From contig NZ_BDCD01000016.1 in the NCBI RefSeq assembly GCF_001613325.1, positions 62,001 to 126,000 of the forward strand: a stretch of DNA of 64,000 nt, given 5' to 3'. This DNA comes from Nocardia yamanashiensis NBRC 100130 (GTDB lineage Bacteria; Actinomycetota; Actinomycetes; Mycobacteriales; Mycobacteriaceae). Below, in pieces: positions 42,035 to 53,456 of this stretch. Numbering within the stretch: position 1 is the first letter of the stretch; each line of letters starts with the position of its first letter. The notes beneath the pieces were generated by a model. It was given only the letters and a program-made list of their open reading frames with translations. It ran no database searches and was not told the DNA's origin. The position numbers and the translations under genes were made by a program.

Positions 42035-43174
42035 ATGACGCGACGTACCGTGATCACCCTGTGCTCGGCGGCCGCGCTGCTGGCTGCCCCGCTGGCGGCC
42101 GGGCCGCTGACGGCGACCGCGACGGCCGCGCCCGCGAGCGCGCCCGGCACCGTGACCGGCGATGAACCGCTATCGGAAGACCTATGGATCGAAGGCACGG
42201 GGTCGGCCCGCCGCCTCACCTATTGGACCCGAGACTCCGCCGATCAGCCCGCATTGTCGACCGGCGTGGTGTTCACCCCGGCCGGGACGCCGCCGCCCGG
42301 CGGCTGGCCGGTGGTCTCCTGGGAGCACGGCACGGTCGGCATCGGCGACGATTGCGCGCCGTCCACGGCGGGACGCTCGCAGCGCGATATGAACTACCTG
42401 GCGACCTGGATGAAACAGGGCTACGCGGTGGTGGCCACCGATTACATCGGGCTCGGCACGCCCGGCGTGCACGCCTATCTCGACGGCCGCGCCGAGGCGC
42501 ACGCCGCCATCGACATGGTGCGCGCGGCCCGCTCGGTCGATGATTCGCTCGCCACCAAGTGGGTGGCCATCGGGCAGTCGCAGGGCGGCGGCGCGGCGGT
42601 CTTCACCGCCTCCCTGGCCACCGGCTACGCGCCGGAACTCGATTACCGCGGCGCGGTGGCCACCGGCCCGGCCTCCAATATCGTCGACGCGGCCATGTTC
42701 GTCGGCCCGAACACCGTGCCCGTCAAGTCTTCTCACCTCACCGCCTACGCGACCTATGTGCTGAACGGACTGAAAGCCGCGCGCCCCGACTTCGACATGG
42801 ACAGCTACCTCACCCCGCAGGGCAAGCAGCTCGCCACCGACGCGGAGACGCTGTGCTTCACGCCGCTGGCCGAGCGCGCCGAGGGTATTGCGCTGAATCA
42901 GCTGTTCGCCCGGCCGCTTTCGGACGGTGACTTCGCCGCGATCGCGCACCCGGTCATGGATGTGCCGATGACCGGCGACGACCGGCCGCTGTTCATCGGC
43001 CAGGGCACCAACGACACCGATGTGCCCGCGCCGCTGACCGCCAAACTGGTGGTGGATCTGAACGCGCACGGGGTGCATCCGGAGGTGCACGTCTATCCCG
43101 GTAAGGACCACAGCGCGACCGTGTCGGCGTCGCTGCCGGACAGCGTGCCGTTCGTCGCCCGCCTGTTCGCCTGA
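42035..43174 (+). CDS. Secreted lipase-family alpha/beta hydrolase
   Basis: 379 residues. A signal peptide (1-32, ending ATATAAPAS) precedes a LIP-type secretory lipase fold. GQSQGGG gives Ser182, GTNDTDVP the Asp, and GKDHSATV the His of the triad. VVSWEHGTVGIGDDC near residue 95 is the family oxyanion segment. It probably splits esters or triacylglycerols outside the membrane. GAGAAAGG precedes the ATG. It is regulated by the divergent TetR protein. Confidence 0.85.
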   Translation: MTRRTVITLCSAAALLAAPLAAGPLTATATAAPASAPGTVTGDEPLSEDLWIEGTGSARRLTYWTRDSADQPALSTGVVFTPAGTPPPGGWPVVSWEHGTVGIGDDCAPSTAGRSQRDMNYLATWMKQGYAVVATDYIGLGTPGVHAYLDGRAEAHAAIDMVRAARSVDDSLATKWVAIGQSQGGGAAVFTASLATGYAPELDYRGAVATGPASNIVDAAMFVGPNTVPVKSSHLTAYATYVLNGLKAARPDFDMDSYLTPQGKQLATDAETLCFTPLAERAEGIALNQLFARPLSDGDFAAIAHPVMDVPMTGDDRPLFIGQGTNDTDVPAPLTAKLVVDLNAHGVHPEVHVYPGKDHSATVSASLPDSVPFVARLFA

Positions 43175-43186
43175 CCTTCGGCCGCG

Positions 43187-43210
43187 CTCGCCGGATCGCT
43201 ATCCGGCGAG
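43187..43210. terminator. 10-bp hairpin between lipase and DUF1304 genes
   Basis: CTCGCCGGAT (43187-43196), loop CGCT, ATCCGGCGAG (43201-43210). It overlaps the DUF1304 stop and can end transcripts from both sides. Confidence 0.7.
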
Positions 43211-43561
43211 CAGTACGGCCGCCAGCGTGATCGCGCCCGGCAGGGCCTGGACCAGCAGGATGCGGCGGCTGGCGGTGGCCGCGCCGTACAGGCCGGCGAC
43301 CACGACGCAGGCGGCGAAGAAGATCTTCGCGGCGTACCCGGTCGGATCGGCGGCGATCAGGCCCCAGATCAGGCCGGCGGCCAGAAAGCCGTTGTAGAGG
43401 CCCTGATTCGCGGCCAATGCCTTGGTCTGCTCGGCGAATTCGGGGGTGGTCCCGAAGGCGGCGCGACCGCGCGGCGTGGTCCACAGGAACATTTCCAGGA
43501 CCAGGATGTAGACGTGCAGGGCGGCCAGCAGGCCGACCAGGATTTCCGACACCACGCGCAT
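43199..43561 (-). CDS. DUF1304 family membrane protein
   Basis: 120 residues with four membrane segments and the DUF1304 pattern LVGLLAALHVYILVLEMFLWTTPRG near the start, and KALAANQGLYNGFLAAGLIWGL. The family is uncharacterised; members are small inner-membrane proteins. It lies 109 bp downstream of the MpaB-like gene on the same strand. Confidence 0.8.
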   Translation of the reverse strand: MRVVSEILVGLLAALHVYILVLEMFLWTTPRGRAAFGTTPEFAEQTKALAANQGLYNGFLAAGLIWGLIAADPTGYAAKIFFAACVVVAGLYGAATASRRILLVQALPGAITLAAVLLAG

Positions 43562-43670
43562 GAAGAAACCGCCTCTCAGAGTTCCCGTGCAGCGTATTCG
43601 CCTGCCAGGATTCCCGATCGGCGGCGCGGAGTCCGGCAGGCGCGCCCGGAAGACGCGCCCGCCGGCTGGT

Positions 43671-44612
43671 TCAGCTCGCGGCGGGGACGCGGCGGTTGCG
43701 GGTGCCGTAGAGGGCGCGGCCCTCGGCGGGGGTGCGGGTCTCGAAGACCCTGGGCGGTTCGGCCTTCAGGTGCTGCTGCAGGATCTGCCCGGCCATCGGC
43801 GCGATGATCGGCGCGGCCAGGATCAGGCCCTTCTTGTCGAACAGGGTGAACAGCCAAACCAGAATGCGCCCAATGGGTTTCACCAGCAGATCCACGATCC
43901 CCGGCCGATCGAAATGCCCCAGTTTGCGCATCCACTTGGGCAGGGTCGCGATGGACGCGAAGGACAGCAGCCGCGCGCCGATGGCGTAGGTCCAGCCCGC
44001 GCCGTTGCCCGGCGAGGTGAACAGCATCTGATGGATGCCGTCCTGCGCGCGCTCCGAAGTGCACAGGCGCGCACGCACATTCGCGTAATACTCCCGCACG
44101 CCCTCGCGGGTGACCGGCACGTCCTCCGGCTTGCAGGTCTGCAACTCGGCCGCGATCCGGCACTCCTGCCAGAACCGCGCCTCTTCCTCGGCGGTCAGGC
44201 CCGGCCCGAACATCTCGTAGGCCTTGAGCACCGAATGCCAGCCGGTGATGTGAATCCACAGCTGCGTCTCGGGGCTGTTGGCGCTGTAGCGCTGCCCGCT
44301 GATCGGCTCGATGCCGGTCGCCTTGGCGTGAATGGTCATCAGATGCTCGGCCGCTTCGGTGGCGGTCTTGGTATCGCCGATCGCCACGATCAGGAAGTAG
44401 GCGAAGGTCAGATCCAGGCGGCTGCGCGGATCGGAGTAGATCTTGGCGGTATCGGCGACCGCGGCGGTCAGGAAGGGATCGAAGTGCTCGAGCGCCACCG
44501 CACGCTGGAACCCGATCACGGCGGTCGGCGCGGTCCACACCTTCCAGCTCGGCGAATCCGGCCCGAAGAACCCCAGGTCCTCGCGGCGGAGAGTGGTCGG
44601 ATCGAAGGTCAC
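43671..44612 (-). CDS. MpaB/DUF2236 family oxygenase
   Basis: 313 residues. The DUF2236 (latex-clearing/MpaB) fold is shown by the AVALEHFDPFLTAAVADTAKIYSDPRSR block, IHITGWHSVLKAYEMFGPGL (with the candidate haem-binding His) and SVTREGVREYY-like segments. Members are haem-dependent oxygenases cleaving polyenes or prenyl chains. GTG at 44612 is preceded by AAGGAG; longer open frame has no ribosome site. A TetR regulator lies divergently, with direct repeats between. Confidence 0.8.
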   Translation of the reverse strand: MTFDPTTLRREDLGFFGPDSPSWKVWTAPTAVIGFQRAVALEHFDPFLTAAVADTAKIYSDPRSRLDLTFAYFLIVAIGDTKTATEAAEHLMTIHAKATGIEPISGQRYSANSPETQLWIHITGWHSVLKAYEMFGPGLTAEEEARFWQECRIAAELQTCKPEDVPVTREGVREYYANVRARLCTSERAQDGIHQMLFTSPGNGAGWTYAIGARLLSFASIATLPKWMRKLGHFDRPGIVDLLVKPIGRILVWLFTLFDKKGLILAAPIIAPMAGQILQQHLKAEPPRVFETRTPAEGRALYGTRNRRVPAAS

Positions 44613-44642
44613 TGAGAGCTCCTTCACGGTTCGATCCCATCG

Positions 44643-44684
44643 AATACAACGCAACCGTAGCAATTGTTCCCGGTCAATACAACG
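44643..44684. promoter_or_regulatory. Two AATACAACG direct repeats in the divergent gap
   Basis: AATACAACG at 44643-44651 and 44676-44684, 33 bp apart (three helical turns), in the gap between the MpaB and TetR genes. Confidence 0.5.
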
Positions 44685-44764
44685 GTCCCGTAGGATTTGG
44701 TCCGACGGCTGCACGATCCCGGCTTCGCCAATGACACAATGACCCCGATGAAGGTGAAACGGAA

Positions 44765-45415
44765 GTGACAAAAACCGGCGCGACCGACCGCCCCCGCAGG
44801 CGCTACGCCCCCCGCCTCCCTCCGGAGGAGCGCCGGGCCCAGCTGCTCGACGCCGCGTACGCCGTCCTCGAGAAGGCCGAACTGCACGAGCTCAGCATGG
44901 AAGCCGTCGCCCAGGAAGCCGGCGTCGGCAAGCCGGTCCTCTACACGGTCTTCAAGACCCGCGCCGAGCTAGTCGCCGCCCTGCTGGAACGCGAACGCGA
45001 ACGGGCCCTCGAAGAGGTCGCCGAAACCCTCCCGACCGATCTGCTCGGCGCGGACCCCGTCGTCGCCGCGTCCGCCACCGTCGAAGCCTTCGTCAACGTA
45101 GCCCTCGAGAACCCCACCCGCTGGCGCCTGCTCCTCGCCGGTCCCGGCAATGCCCCCGACGAATACCGCGAAGCCATCCGCAGCTCCCGCGCCGGCATCT
45201 TCGACCAGGCCGAAGCACTCGTCCGCATGGGCCTGGCCATCGATTCCCGTTGGGCCGAAGTGGATTCCGGCCTGCTGACGAACTCCCTGCTCACCATCGC
45301 CGAGATGCTGGGCCGCCTGGCCATCAGTGAACCGGACGCCTACCCGCGCGAACGCATCGAGGGTTTCGTGCAGGCCATCGTCCGGCTGCTGGTGGGCACG
45401 CCGAGCCGGGACTAG
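44765..45415 (+). CDS. TetR family regulator
   Basis: 216 residues from a GTG, with the TetR helix-turn-helix at about 22-70 (ERRAQLLDAAYAVLEKAELHELSMEAVAQEAGVGKPVLYTVF). The C-terminal part resembles TetR_C_36-type ligand domains. It is divergent from the MpaB-like oxygenase and probably represses it. Its stop overlaps the convergent PucR-type gene by 4 bp. Confidence 0.87.
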   Translation: MTKTGATDRPRRRYAPRLPPEERRAQLLDAAYAVLEKAELHELSMEAVAQEAGVGKPVLYTVFKTRAELVAALLERERERALEEVAETLPTDLLGADPVVAASATVEAFVNVALENPTRWRLLLAGPGNAPDEYREAIRSSRAGIFDQAEALVRMGLAIDSRWAEVDSGLLTNSLLTIAEMLGRLAISEPDAYPRERIEGFVQAIVRLLVGTPSRD

Positions 45416-46563
45416 TTGCGCTCGAACAGTTTTCGCGCCACCCGCGCGCCCATGAGCGTGGAGATCCCGGCCGGGGTCTGCGGGTCGTAGCCGGTCAGTT
45501 CGGCGATGCGGGTCAGGCGGTAGGTGACGGTGTTGCGGTGGACGCACAGTTCGCGGGCGGCGGCGTTCTGATTGCAGTCCTGGGCGATGAAGACGTCCAG
45601 GGTTTCGGCGAGGACGGGTTGCTCGCGCAGCGGGTCGAGGGCCGCGCGCAGGGTGTGGGCGGCGCCGGAGGTGGCGATGGCGTATTCGAAGACCATGGCC
45701 TGGCGGCGGCAGATGGCGTCGGGGCGGCGCAGTGAACGGCCCGTTTCGGCAAGGACTTTCGCTTCTTCGAAGGCGGCGGGGACCTGGGCGCGGGTGGGTG
45801 CGGGCGCGATGCCGACCCAGAGCGAGTCGGGGGTTTTGCGGGTGCGGCCGAGCAGGATGGTGGTGAGTTCGCGCAGCGCGGTCGCCTCGTCGGCGTCGCT
45901 GTGCAGGGGGAGCAGGGCGGTCCAGCCGCCGCTGTCGCGATGCAGGAAAGCGCCGGACATCTCACCGATGCGGCGGCGCAGGGTGGTGAGGATGCCGGGT
46001 TGCGGGTTGTCCAGGCGGATGGCGGCCACCAGGTAGGAATCGGCGAGGGAGAGGGCGGCGTCCTCAGCCCATTCGTAGGGGTCGCGGCCGGTGAGCAGGG
46101 CTTCGGCGATCTCGCGGGCGCGTTCGACGCGGTCGTAGCGGATCTGGCGGGCGTCCTCCAGGCACGCCTCGGCGAAACGGCTCGTCATGAGCGTCACGTA
46201 TTCGATCAGGCGCAGGGCCACGGTGGATTTCAGTTCGGCCTGCTCGGGCGTGGCGGTGACCGCGACATGGGTCCACAGGAAGGTGGTGCCCGCGCGATAG
46301 TTGGCCAGGGCCTCGGCGAGGGGCATGCCGTCGCGGGTCAGCGACAGCACGCGGTGCACCAGGGGCAGGGATTGATCCTCGGCGGGTTCGACGCCGGTGT
46401 CGAGGAAATCGAAGAACAGCTCGATGTTCAGTTGCGCGGCGGGCAGGAAGTCCGCGTCCAGCATGGACTTCGGCAGTCGATCGTACGGAGGCTCGCCCGC
46501 CGCGAAATCGGCGATCAGGGCATTCGCCCGAGCCTGCCACTCGTGTAGTACCGCGGTCTCCAC
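45412..46563 (-). CDS. PucR/CdaR-type helix-turn-helix regulator
   Basis: 383 residues. The N-terminal helical RsbRD-like sensor (1-170) is followed by a GGDEF-like middle (LADSYLVAAIRLD) and a C-terminal HTH_30 (about 325-375: FIAQDCNQNAAARELCVHRNTVTYRLTRIAELTG). It is divergent from the molybdopterin oxidoreductase, 113 bp away, and probably controls that operon. The signal is unknown. Confidence 0.87.
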   Translation of the reverse strand: METAVLHEWQARANALIADFAAGEPPYDRLPKSMLDADFLPAAQLNIELFFDFLDTGVEPAEDQSLPLVHRVLSLTRDGMPLAEALANYRAGTTFLWTHVAVTATPEQAELKSTVALRLIEYVTLMTSRFAEACLEDARQIRYDRVERAREIAEALLTGRDPYEWAEDAALSLADSYLVAAIRLDNPQPGILTTLRRRIGEMSGAFLHRDSGGWTALLPLHSDADEATALRELTTILLGRTRKTPDSLWVGIAPAPTRAQVPAAFEEAKVLAETGRSLRRPDAICRRQAMVFEYAIATSGAAHTLRAALDPLREQPVLAETLDVFIAQDCNQNAAARELCVHRNTVTYRLTRIAELTGYDPQTPAGISTLMGARVARKLFERN

Positions 46564-46676
46564 GTCGAGACCTCCCCTGCTGTCGAGGCAATGTGTTGCC
46601 CCACCCTATGTCACGTGTCCCGGACAATTTCACCGAGTGGGTAGCGTTAGTGAACTGACTGCCCTACGCTGAGCGC

Positions 46677-48922
<2,246 letters not shown>

Positions 48923-48926
<4 letters not shown>

Positions 48927-49429
48927 AGCGCACCACCTTCGCCACCTGGCCCTGCACGGTCGCCCGCACCGTGGACCTGATCGGCGACTGGTGGACGCCC
49001 CTGATCCTGCGCGAAGCCTTCTACGGCGCGAAGCGGTTCGACGAGTTCGAGCGCATCCTCGGGCTCAGCCGCAACGTCCTCACCCAGCGGCTGACCCGGC
49101 TCGTCGAGGAGGGCATGCTCGACCGGGTGCAATACCAGGAGCGCCCGGCCCGGCACGAGTATCTGCTCACCGACAAGGGCCGTGAGTTCTTCCCGGTCAT
49201 CGCCGCCATGATGCGCTGGGGCGACCGCTGGCTGGCCCCCGAATCCGGCGCGCCGGTGGTCCTGCATCACGAGACCTGCGATCACGACACGCACGCCGAA
49301 GTGGTGTGCGCGCATTGCCGGGAACCGCTCCGGCACGCCGAGGTCTCCGCGCACCTGGGTCCCGGTTTCCCGGATCGATTGCGGGAAAAGGCCCTGGCCA
49401 CCGGACGTTTCGGCGCAAGAACCCGGTAA
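48923..49429 (+). CDS. HxlR family regulator
   Basis: 168 residues. The winged helix of the HxlR/MarR type is plain (CTVARTVDLIGDWWTPLILREAFYGAKRFDEFERILGLSRNVLTQRL). The tail adds HETCDHDTHAEVVCAHC, two Cys pairs that may bind zinc or sense redox. Its ATG overlaps the oxidoreductase TGA as ATGA (48923-48926), so it is translated with it and may report on its product. Confidence 0.88.
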
Positions 49430-49437
49430 CCGTCCCA

Positions 49438-49457
49438 TTTGTGTGGGTTCTCACAAA
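49438..49457. promoter_or_regulatory. TTTGTG/CACAAA dyad
   Basis: TTTGTG (49438-49443) and CACAAA (49452-49457), just after the HxlR stop and before the response-regulator gene; a possible operator. It overlaps the hairpin at 49454-49476. Confidence 0.4.
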
Positions 49458-49476
49458 CCGGCCCGCTGCCGGTTTG
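49454..49476 (+). terminator. 9-bp hairpin after the HxlR gene
   Basis: CAAACCGGC (49454-49462), loop CCGCT, GCCGGTTTG (49468-49476). A perfect stem, 25 bp past the HxlR stop. Confidence 0.65.
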
Positions 49477-49532
49477 CTGATAAGGAACACGGGTATTCCT
49501 CACCGTCCGCATCTGTGTGAGGGGTATGGGAT

Positions 49533-50258
49533 ATGGGCGCGAGCCTGATGATCGTGGAAGACGACGACCGGGTCCGCGGAGAGTTACGAGTCGCGATGGA
49601 GGCCGAGGGTTACGACGTGGCCGAAGCCGCCGAGGCCGAGGCCGCGCTGGATCACCTGCGGGTGCACGGCGCCCCGGACGTGATGATCGTGGACCTGATG
49701 GTCGGCGAGATGGACGTCTTCAGCTGTATTCGCGAAGTGCGCCGGGAGCACGAGGTGCCGATCATCGTGGTGGCCGAACACGGCGACACCCACGATGTGG
49801 TGGCGGTGCTCGAAGCGGGCGCGGACGATTTCGTCACCAAGCCGTTCGAGTTCAAGGAGATGAGCGCGCGCATGCGCGCGCTGCGCCGCCGGCCCCGGCT
49901 CGGCGCGCTCCCGGAGGATCCGGTCGTGGAACCGCCGGTGGAGGTGATCCTGGACGCCGATCACGCCGCGCCGCTGGTGCTTTCCCCCGAAGGCGGGGTG
50001 GTGCGCCGCGGCGGGGAGGAACTGCACCTGACCATCACCGAGTTCCGGTTGCTGTGTGAACTGGCGGCCAATCCCGGGCGGGTGCTCAGCCGCGCCGTGT
50101 TGCTGGAGAAGGCGTGGGACGAGGGCTTCTTCGGTGACGAGCGGATCGTGGACGTCCACGTCCGGCGGCTGCGCACCAAGATCGAAACCGATCCGTCGGA
50201 CCCGCGCATCGTGGTGACGGTGCGTGGCCTGGGCTATCGGCTGGACATGCGGCGCTGA
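49533..50258 (+). CDS. Orphan OmpR/PhoB-type response regulator
   Basis: 241 residues. The receiver domain has acidic Glu9-Asp10-Asp11, phospho-acceptor Asp54 (VMIVDLMV) and Lys103 (FVTKPF). The C-terminal winged helix reads LHLTITEFRLLCELAANPGRVLSRAVLLEKAW, then DVHVRRLRTKIE. No histidine kinase is encoded nearby. Its position 75 bp upstream of ectABCD suggests a role in osmotic control of that operon, which is inference. Confidence 0.88.
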   Translation: MGASLMIVEDDDRVRGELRVAMEAEGYDVAEAAEAEAALDHLRVHGAPDVMIVDLMVGEMDVFSCIREVRREHEVPIIVVAEHGDTHDVVAVLEAGADDFVTKPFEFKEMSARMRALRRRPRLGALPEDPVVEPPVEVILDADHAAPLVLSPEGGVVRRGGEELHLTITEFRLLCELAANPGRVLSRAVLLEKAWDEGFFGDERIVDVHVRRLRTKIETDPSDPRIVVTVRGLGYRLDMRR

Positions 50259-50333
50259 GTCACGCGATCGTCAACAGATCGCAATGAGTTCGTACGGTAG
50301 ACCTCAAAGATCAGTTGACAGTCTGAACTGGTC

Positions 50334-50885
50334 ATGCAGACCACAATCAGCAATATTGACGCAATGGCACCGCAACTTCCGGCCGAAGCGCCCATCCTGC
50401 TCCGCGAACCCGTCATCGCCGACGGCGGACGGATCTGGGCCATAGCCAAGGACTCCAAGGTCCTCGACGCCAACTCCAGTTATGCCTACCTGCTCTGGTG
50501 CCGCGATTTCGCCGGCACCTCGGTGGTCGCCGAGATCGACGGCGAGCTGGCCGGTTTCATCACCGGCTACCGCAGACCACAAGCGCCGCAAACGCTTTTC
50601 GTCTGGCAGGTCGCCGTCGACCACCCGTTCCGCGGGCGGGGCGTCGCCGTGGCCATGCTGGACGCGTTGCTGGAAAGGCAAGCCCGGCAGGGCATTTCCG
50701 CCATGGAGACCACGGTGTCACCGGACAACACGGCGTCCATCGCCATGTTCGGCTCGGTGGCCCGCCGCCGTGGCGCCCGGATGACGCGCTCGGAATTGTT
50801 CGCGCCCGAAGTATTCCCCGACGGGCACGAACCGGAAGACCTGTACCGCATCGCACCCATCACCCCTCAGGAGGAATGGCGATGA
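50334..50885 (+). CDS. ectA: L-2,4-diaminobutyrate acetyltransferase
   Basis: 183 residues of GNAT acetyltransferase. The EctA pattern is clear: DANSSYAYLLWCRDFAGTSVVAE, VWQVAVDHPFRGRGVAVAML (acetyl-CoA loop RGRGVA) and METTVSPDNTASIAMFGSVA. It makes N-gamma-acetyl-diaminobutyrate, the second step to ectoine. No ribosome site precedes the ATG, so the message may be leaderless, or MAPQLPAEAP ten codons on could be the start. It overlaps ectB by 4 bp. Confidence 0.93.
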   Translation: MQTTISNIDAMAPQLPAEAPILLREPVIADGGRIWAIAKDSKVLDANSSYAYLLWCRDFAGTSVVAEIDGELAGFITGYRRPQAPQTLFVWQVAVDHPFRGRGVAVAMLDALLERQARQGISAMETTVSPDNTASIAMFGSVARRRGARMTRSELFAPEVFPDGHEPEDLYRIAPITPQEEWR

Positions 50886-52156
50886 ACAGCCCCGATATGA
50901 CGATATTCGCGACCATGGAATCGAATGTGCGCGGTTACTGCCGCTCCTGGCCGACGGTGTTCGACACCGCGTCGGGCGCCTGGCTGCGCGACGAGACCGG
51001 CCGCGACTACCTGGACTTCTTCGCGGGCGCGGGTGCCTTGAACTACGGGCACAACAATCCGGTGCTCAAGCGCGCGCTCATCGATTACCTGTCCGGGGAC
51101 GGCATCACGCACGGCCTGGACATGTCGACCATCGCCAAGCGGGAACTGCTGGAAACGCTGCGCGCCACTGTGTTCCAGCCGCGCGGGCTCGACTACAAGG
51201 TGCAGTTCCCGGGACCGACCGGGGCCAATGCGGTGGAGGCCGCGCTGAAGCTGGCGCGCAAGGTCACCGGCCGCACCGAGATCCTCAATTTCACCAATGC
51301 CTTTCACGGCATGACGCTGGGCGCGCTGTCGGTGACCGGCAATGCCGCCAAGCGCAAGGGCGCGGGCGTGCCGTTGCAGCACGCCACCTCGATGCCCTAC
51401 GACGGCTATCTCGACGGCGCGGAGGACGAATCGTTCGTGTGGATGGAGCGCGCGCTCGACGACGCCTCCTCCGGCCTGGACCTGCCCGCCGCCGTCATCG
51501 TGGAGACCGTGCAGGGCGAGGGCGGGGTGAACCTGGCCGGGGCGCGCTGGCTGCGCAAGCTGGCCGGATTGTGCTCCGCGCGTGAGATTCTGCTCATCGT
51601 CGACGATGTGCAGATGGGTTGCGGGCGCACCGGGCCGTTCTTCTCCTTCGAGTACGCCGGCATCACCCCGGACATCGTCACGCTCTCGAAGTCCATCGGC
51701 GGCTACGGCCTGCCCATGGCGCTGGTGCTGTTCCGTCCCGAACTGGATCAGTGGGCGCCGGGCGAGCACAACGGCACCTTCCGGGGCAACAACCCGGCCT
51801 TCGTCACAGCGACCACCGCGCTACGGCACTACTGGTCCGACGACGCCCTCGAGGTCGCCACGCTGGCCAAGGGCGATCGGGTGGAGCGCGCGCTGACCGG
51901 GCTGGTCTCGGGCTTCGACGGGGTTTCGGCGCGCGGTCGCGGCATGGTGCACGGCATCGTGTTCGACGACGCCTCCCAGGCCAGCAAGGTGTGCGAGGCG
52001 GCCTTCGATCGCGGCCTGCTGGTGGAGACCTCCGGTCCCGAGGACGAGGTGGTGAAACTGCTGCCGCCGTTGACCATCACCGAATCGGAGCTGGATCACG
52101 GGCTGGAGTTGCTGTCCGCGTCCATGGACGCGGTGTGCGGCGGGCGGGGGATCTGA
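50882..52156 (+). CDS. ectB: Diaminobutyrate-2-oxoglutarate transaminase
   Basis: 424 residues of class III aminotransferase with EctB-type features: FFAGAGALNYGHNNP, QFPGPTGANAVEAALK and Lys270 in TLSKSIGGYGLP. It converts aspartate semialdehyde and glutamate to diaminobutyrate and 2-oxoglutarate, the first ectoine-specific step. Its ATG lies in the ectA stop (ATGA, 50882-50885). Confidence 0.94.
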   Translation: MNSPDMTIFATMESNVRGYCRSWPTVFDTASGAWLRDETGRDYLDFFAGAGALNYGHNNPVLKRALIDYLSGDGITHGLDMSTIAKRELLETLRATVFQPRGLDYKVQFPGPTGANAVEAALKLARKVTGRTEILNFTNAFHGMTLGALSVTGNAAKRKGAGVPLQHATSMPYDGYLDGAEDESFVWMERALDDASSGLDLPAAVIVETVQGEGGVNLAGARWLRKLAGLCSAREILLIVDDVQMGCGRTGPFFSFEYAGITPDIVTLSKSIGGYGLPMALVLFRPELDQWAPGEHNGTFRGNNPAFVTATTALRHYWSDDALEVATLAKGDRVERALTGLVSGFDGVSARGRGMVHGIVFDDASQASKVCEAAFDRGLLVETSGPEDEVVKLLPPLTITESELDHGLELLSASMDAVCGGRGI

Positions 52157-52158
52157 CC

Positions 52159-52551
52159 ATGATCGTGCGCACCACCGAGGAGATCACCAGCACCGAACGT
52201 GACGTGGCGGGCCCGGGCTGGCGCAGCAAGCGCATCGTGCTGGCAGGGGACGGGGTCGGGTTCTCCTTCCACGAGACCACCATCGAGGAATCCACCGTCC
52301 ACGAATTCCACTATCAGCATCACATCGAGGCGGTCTGGCTGACCGAGGGCGAGGGCACGCTGGTCGATCTCGAACGCGGCGTCACCTACGAACTCGGCCC
52401 CGGCTCGATGTACCTGCTGGACGGCAACGAACGGCATCGCCTGTTCGCCCGCACCCGCATGCGCATGCTGTGCGTGTTCAATCCGCCGGTCTCGGGACAG
52501 GAGGTCCATGACGAGAACGGCGTCTACCCCCTCGCCGTCGCCGCCGACTGA
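52159..52551 (+). CDS. ectC: Ectoine synthase
   Basis: 130 residues of cupin fold. FSFHETTIEESTVHEFHYQ, EAVWLTEGEG and GSMYLLDGNERHRLFA carry the metal-binding Glu, Tyr and His residues of EctC. It closes the ring of N-gamma-acetyl-diaminobutyrate to ectoine. It starts 2 bp after the ectB stop. Confidence 0.94.
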   Translation: MIVRTTEEITSTERDVAGPGWRSKRIVLAGDGVGFSFHETTIEESTVHEFHYQHHIEAVWLTEGEGTLVDLERGVTYELGPGSMYLLDGNERHRLFARTRMRMLCVFNPPVSGQEVHDENGVYPLAVAAD

Positions 52552-52568
52552 GCGTGTCAGGAGCTCGA

Positions 52569-53453
52569 ATGACGTTGTTCGACAATATCCGTATCGATCG
52601 CTACCGCACCCGCACCATGGTCGGCACACCGCATCTCGACCGCGACGATCCGACGGTGTGGGGGACCATCGGCACCCCGGCGCTGGCGAACTTCGACAAT
52701 GACGGGTACGCCGTCCTCGACGGGCTGCTCGATCCCCTCGAGGTCGCCGATATCGCGGCCGAGATCGACCGGCTGACCAGCGATCCCGAACTGCGGCTGG
52801 ACGATCGCGTGATCATCGAGAAGGCGTCCAACCAGGTGCGTTCGGTGTTCGAGGTACACCGGATCAGCGCCATGGTCGCGGATCTGGTGCGGGAGAGCCG
52901 GATCGCGGGATTGGCGCGGCAGGTGCTCGGCTCGGAGGTGTACCTGCACCAGACCCGCGTCAACTACATGCCCGGCTTTCGCGGCGCCGGCTTCTACTGG
53001 CATTCCGATTTCGAAACCTGGCACGCCGAGGACGGGATGCCGGCCCCGCGCGCGGTCAGCCTGTCCATCGCGCTGACCGACAACTACCCGTACAACGGCA
53101 GTCTGATGGTCATGCCCGGCTCGCACCGCACCTTCGTCCCCTGTCAGGGCGAAACCCCGGACGATCATTTCCGGGATTCGTTGCGCGAGCAGGAAATCGG
53201 GGTGCCCACCGAGGCCGATATCGCGGAACTGGCGGGCAAGTACGGCATCGCCCAGTTCACCGGTCGCGCCGGATCGGCCCTGCTGTTCGATTCGAACATC
53301 ATGCACGGCTCCGCCGGCAATATCACCCCGTTCCCGCGCTCGAACATCTTCCTGGTGTTCAACAGCGTCGAGAACACCCTGCTCGACCCGTATTCCGCGC
53401 CCTATCCGCGACCGGAATACATCGCGAGCCGCGACTTCACGCCGCTGCTGTAG
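52569..53453 (+). CDS. ectD: Ectoine 5-hydroxylase
   Basis: 294 residues of non-haem Fe(II)/2-oxoglutarate dioxygenase. His145 and Asp147 (WHSDFETWHAEDGMP) plus His246 (IMHGS) form the iron triad; FNSVENTL lies near the end. It makes 5-hydroxyectoine. Start MTLFDN with AGGAG upstream was chosen; an alternative start five codons earlier exists. It is the last gene of the ectABCD operon. Confidence 0.94.
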   Translation: MTLFDNIRIDRYRTRTMVGTPHLDRDDPTVWGTIGTPALANFDNDGYAVLDGLLDPLEVADIAAEIDRLTSDPELRLDDRVIIEKASNQVRSVFEVHRISAMVADLVRESRIAGLARQVLGSEVYLHQTRVNYMPGFRGAGFYWHSDFETWHAEDGMPAPRAVSLSIALTDNYPYNGSLMVMPGSHRTFVPCQGETPDDHFRDSLREQEIGVPTEADIAELAGKYGIAQFTGRAGSALLFDSNIMHGSAGNITPFPRSNIFLVFNSVENTLLDPYSAPYPRPEYIASRDFTPLL

Positions 53454-53456
53454 TTC

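Noticed and set aside
50315-50343. TTGACA box as a sigma-70 promoter of ectA
   Set aside because: It lies only 14 bp before the ATG, and no good -10 element follows at 16-18 bp.
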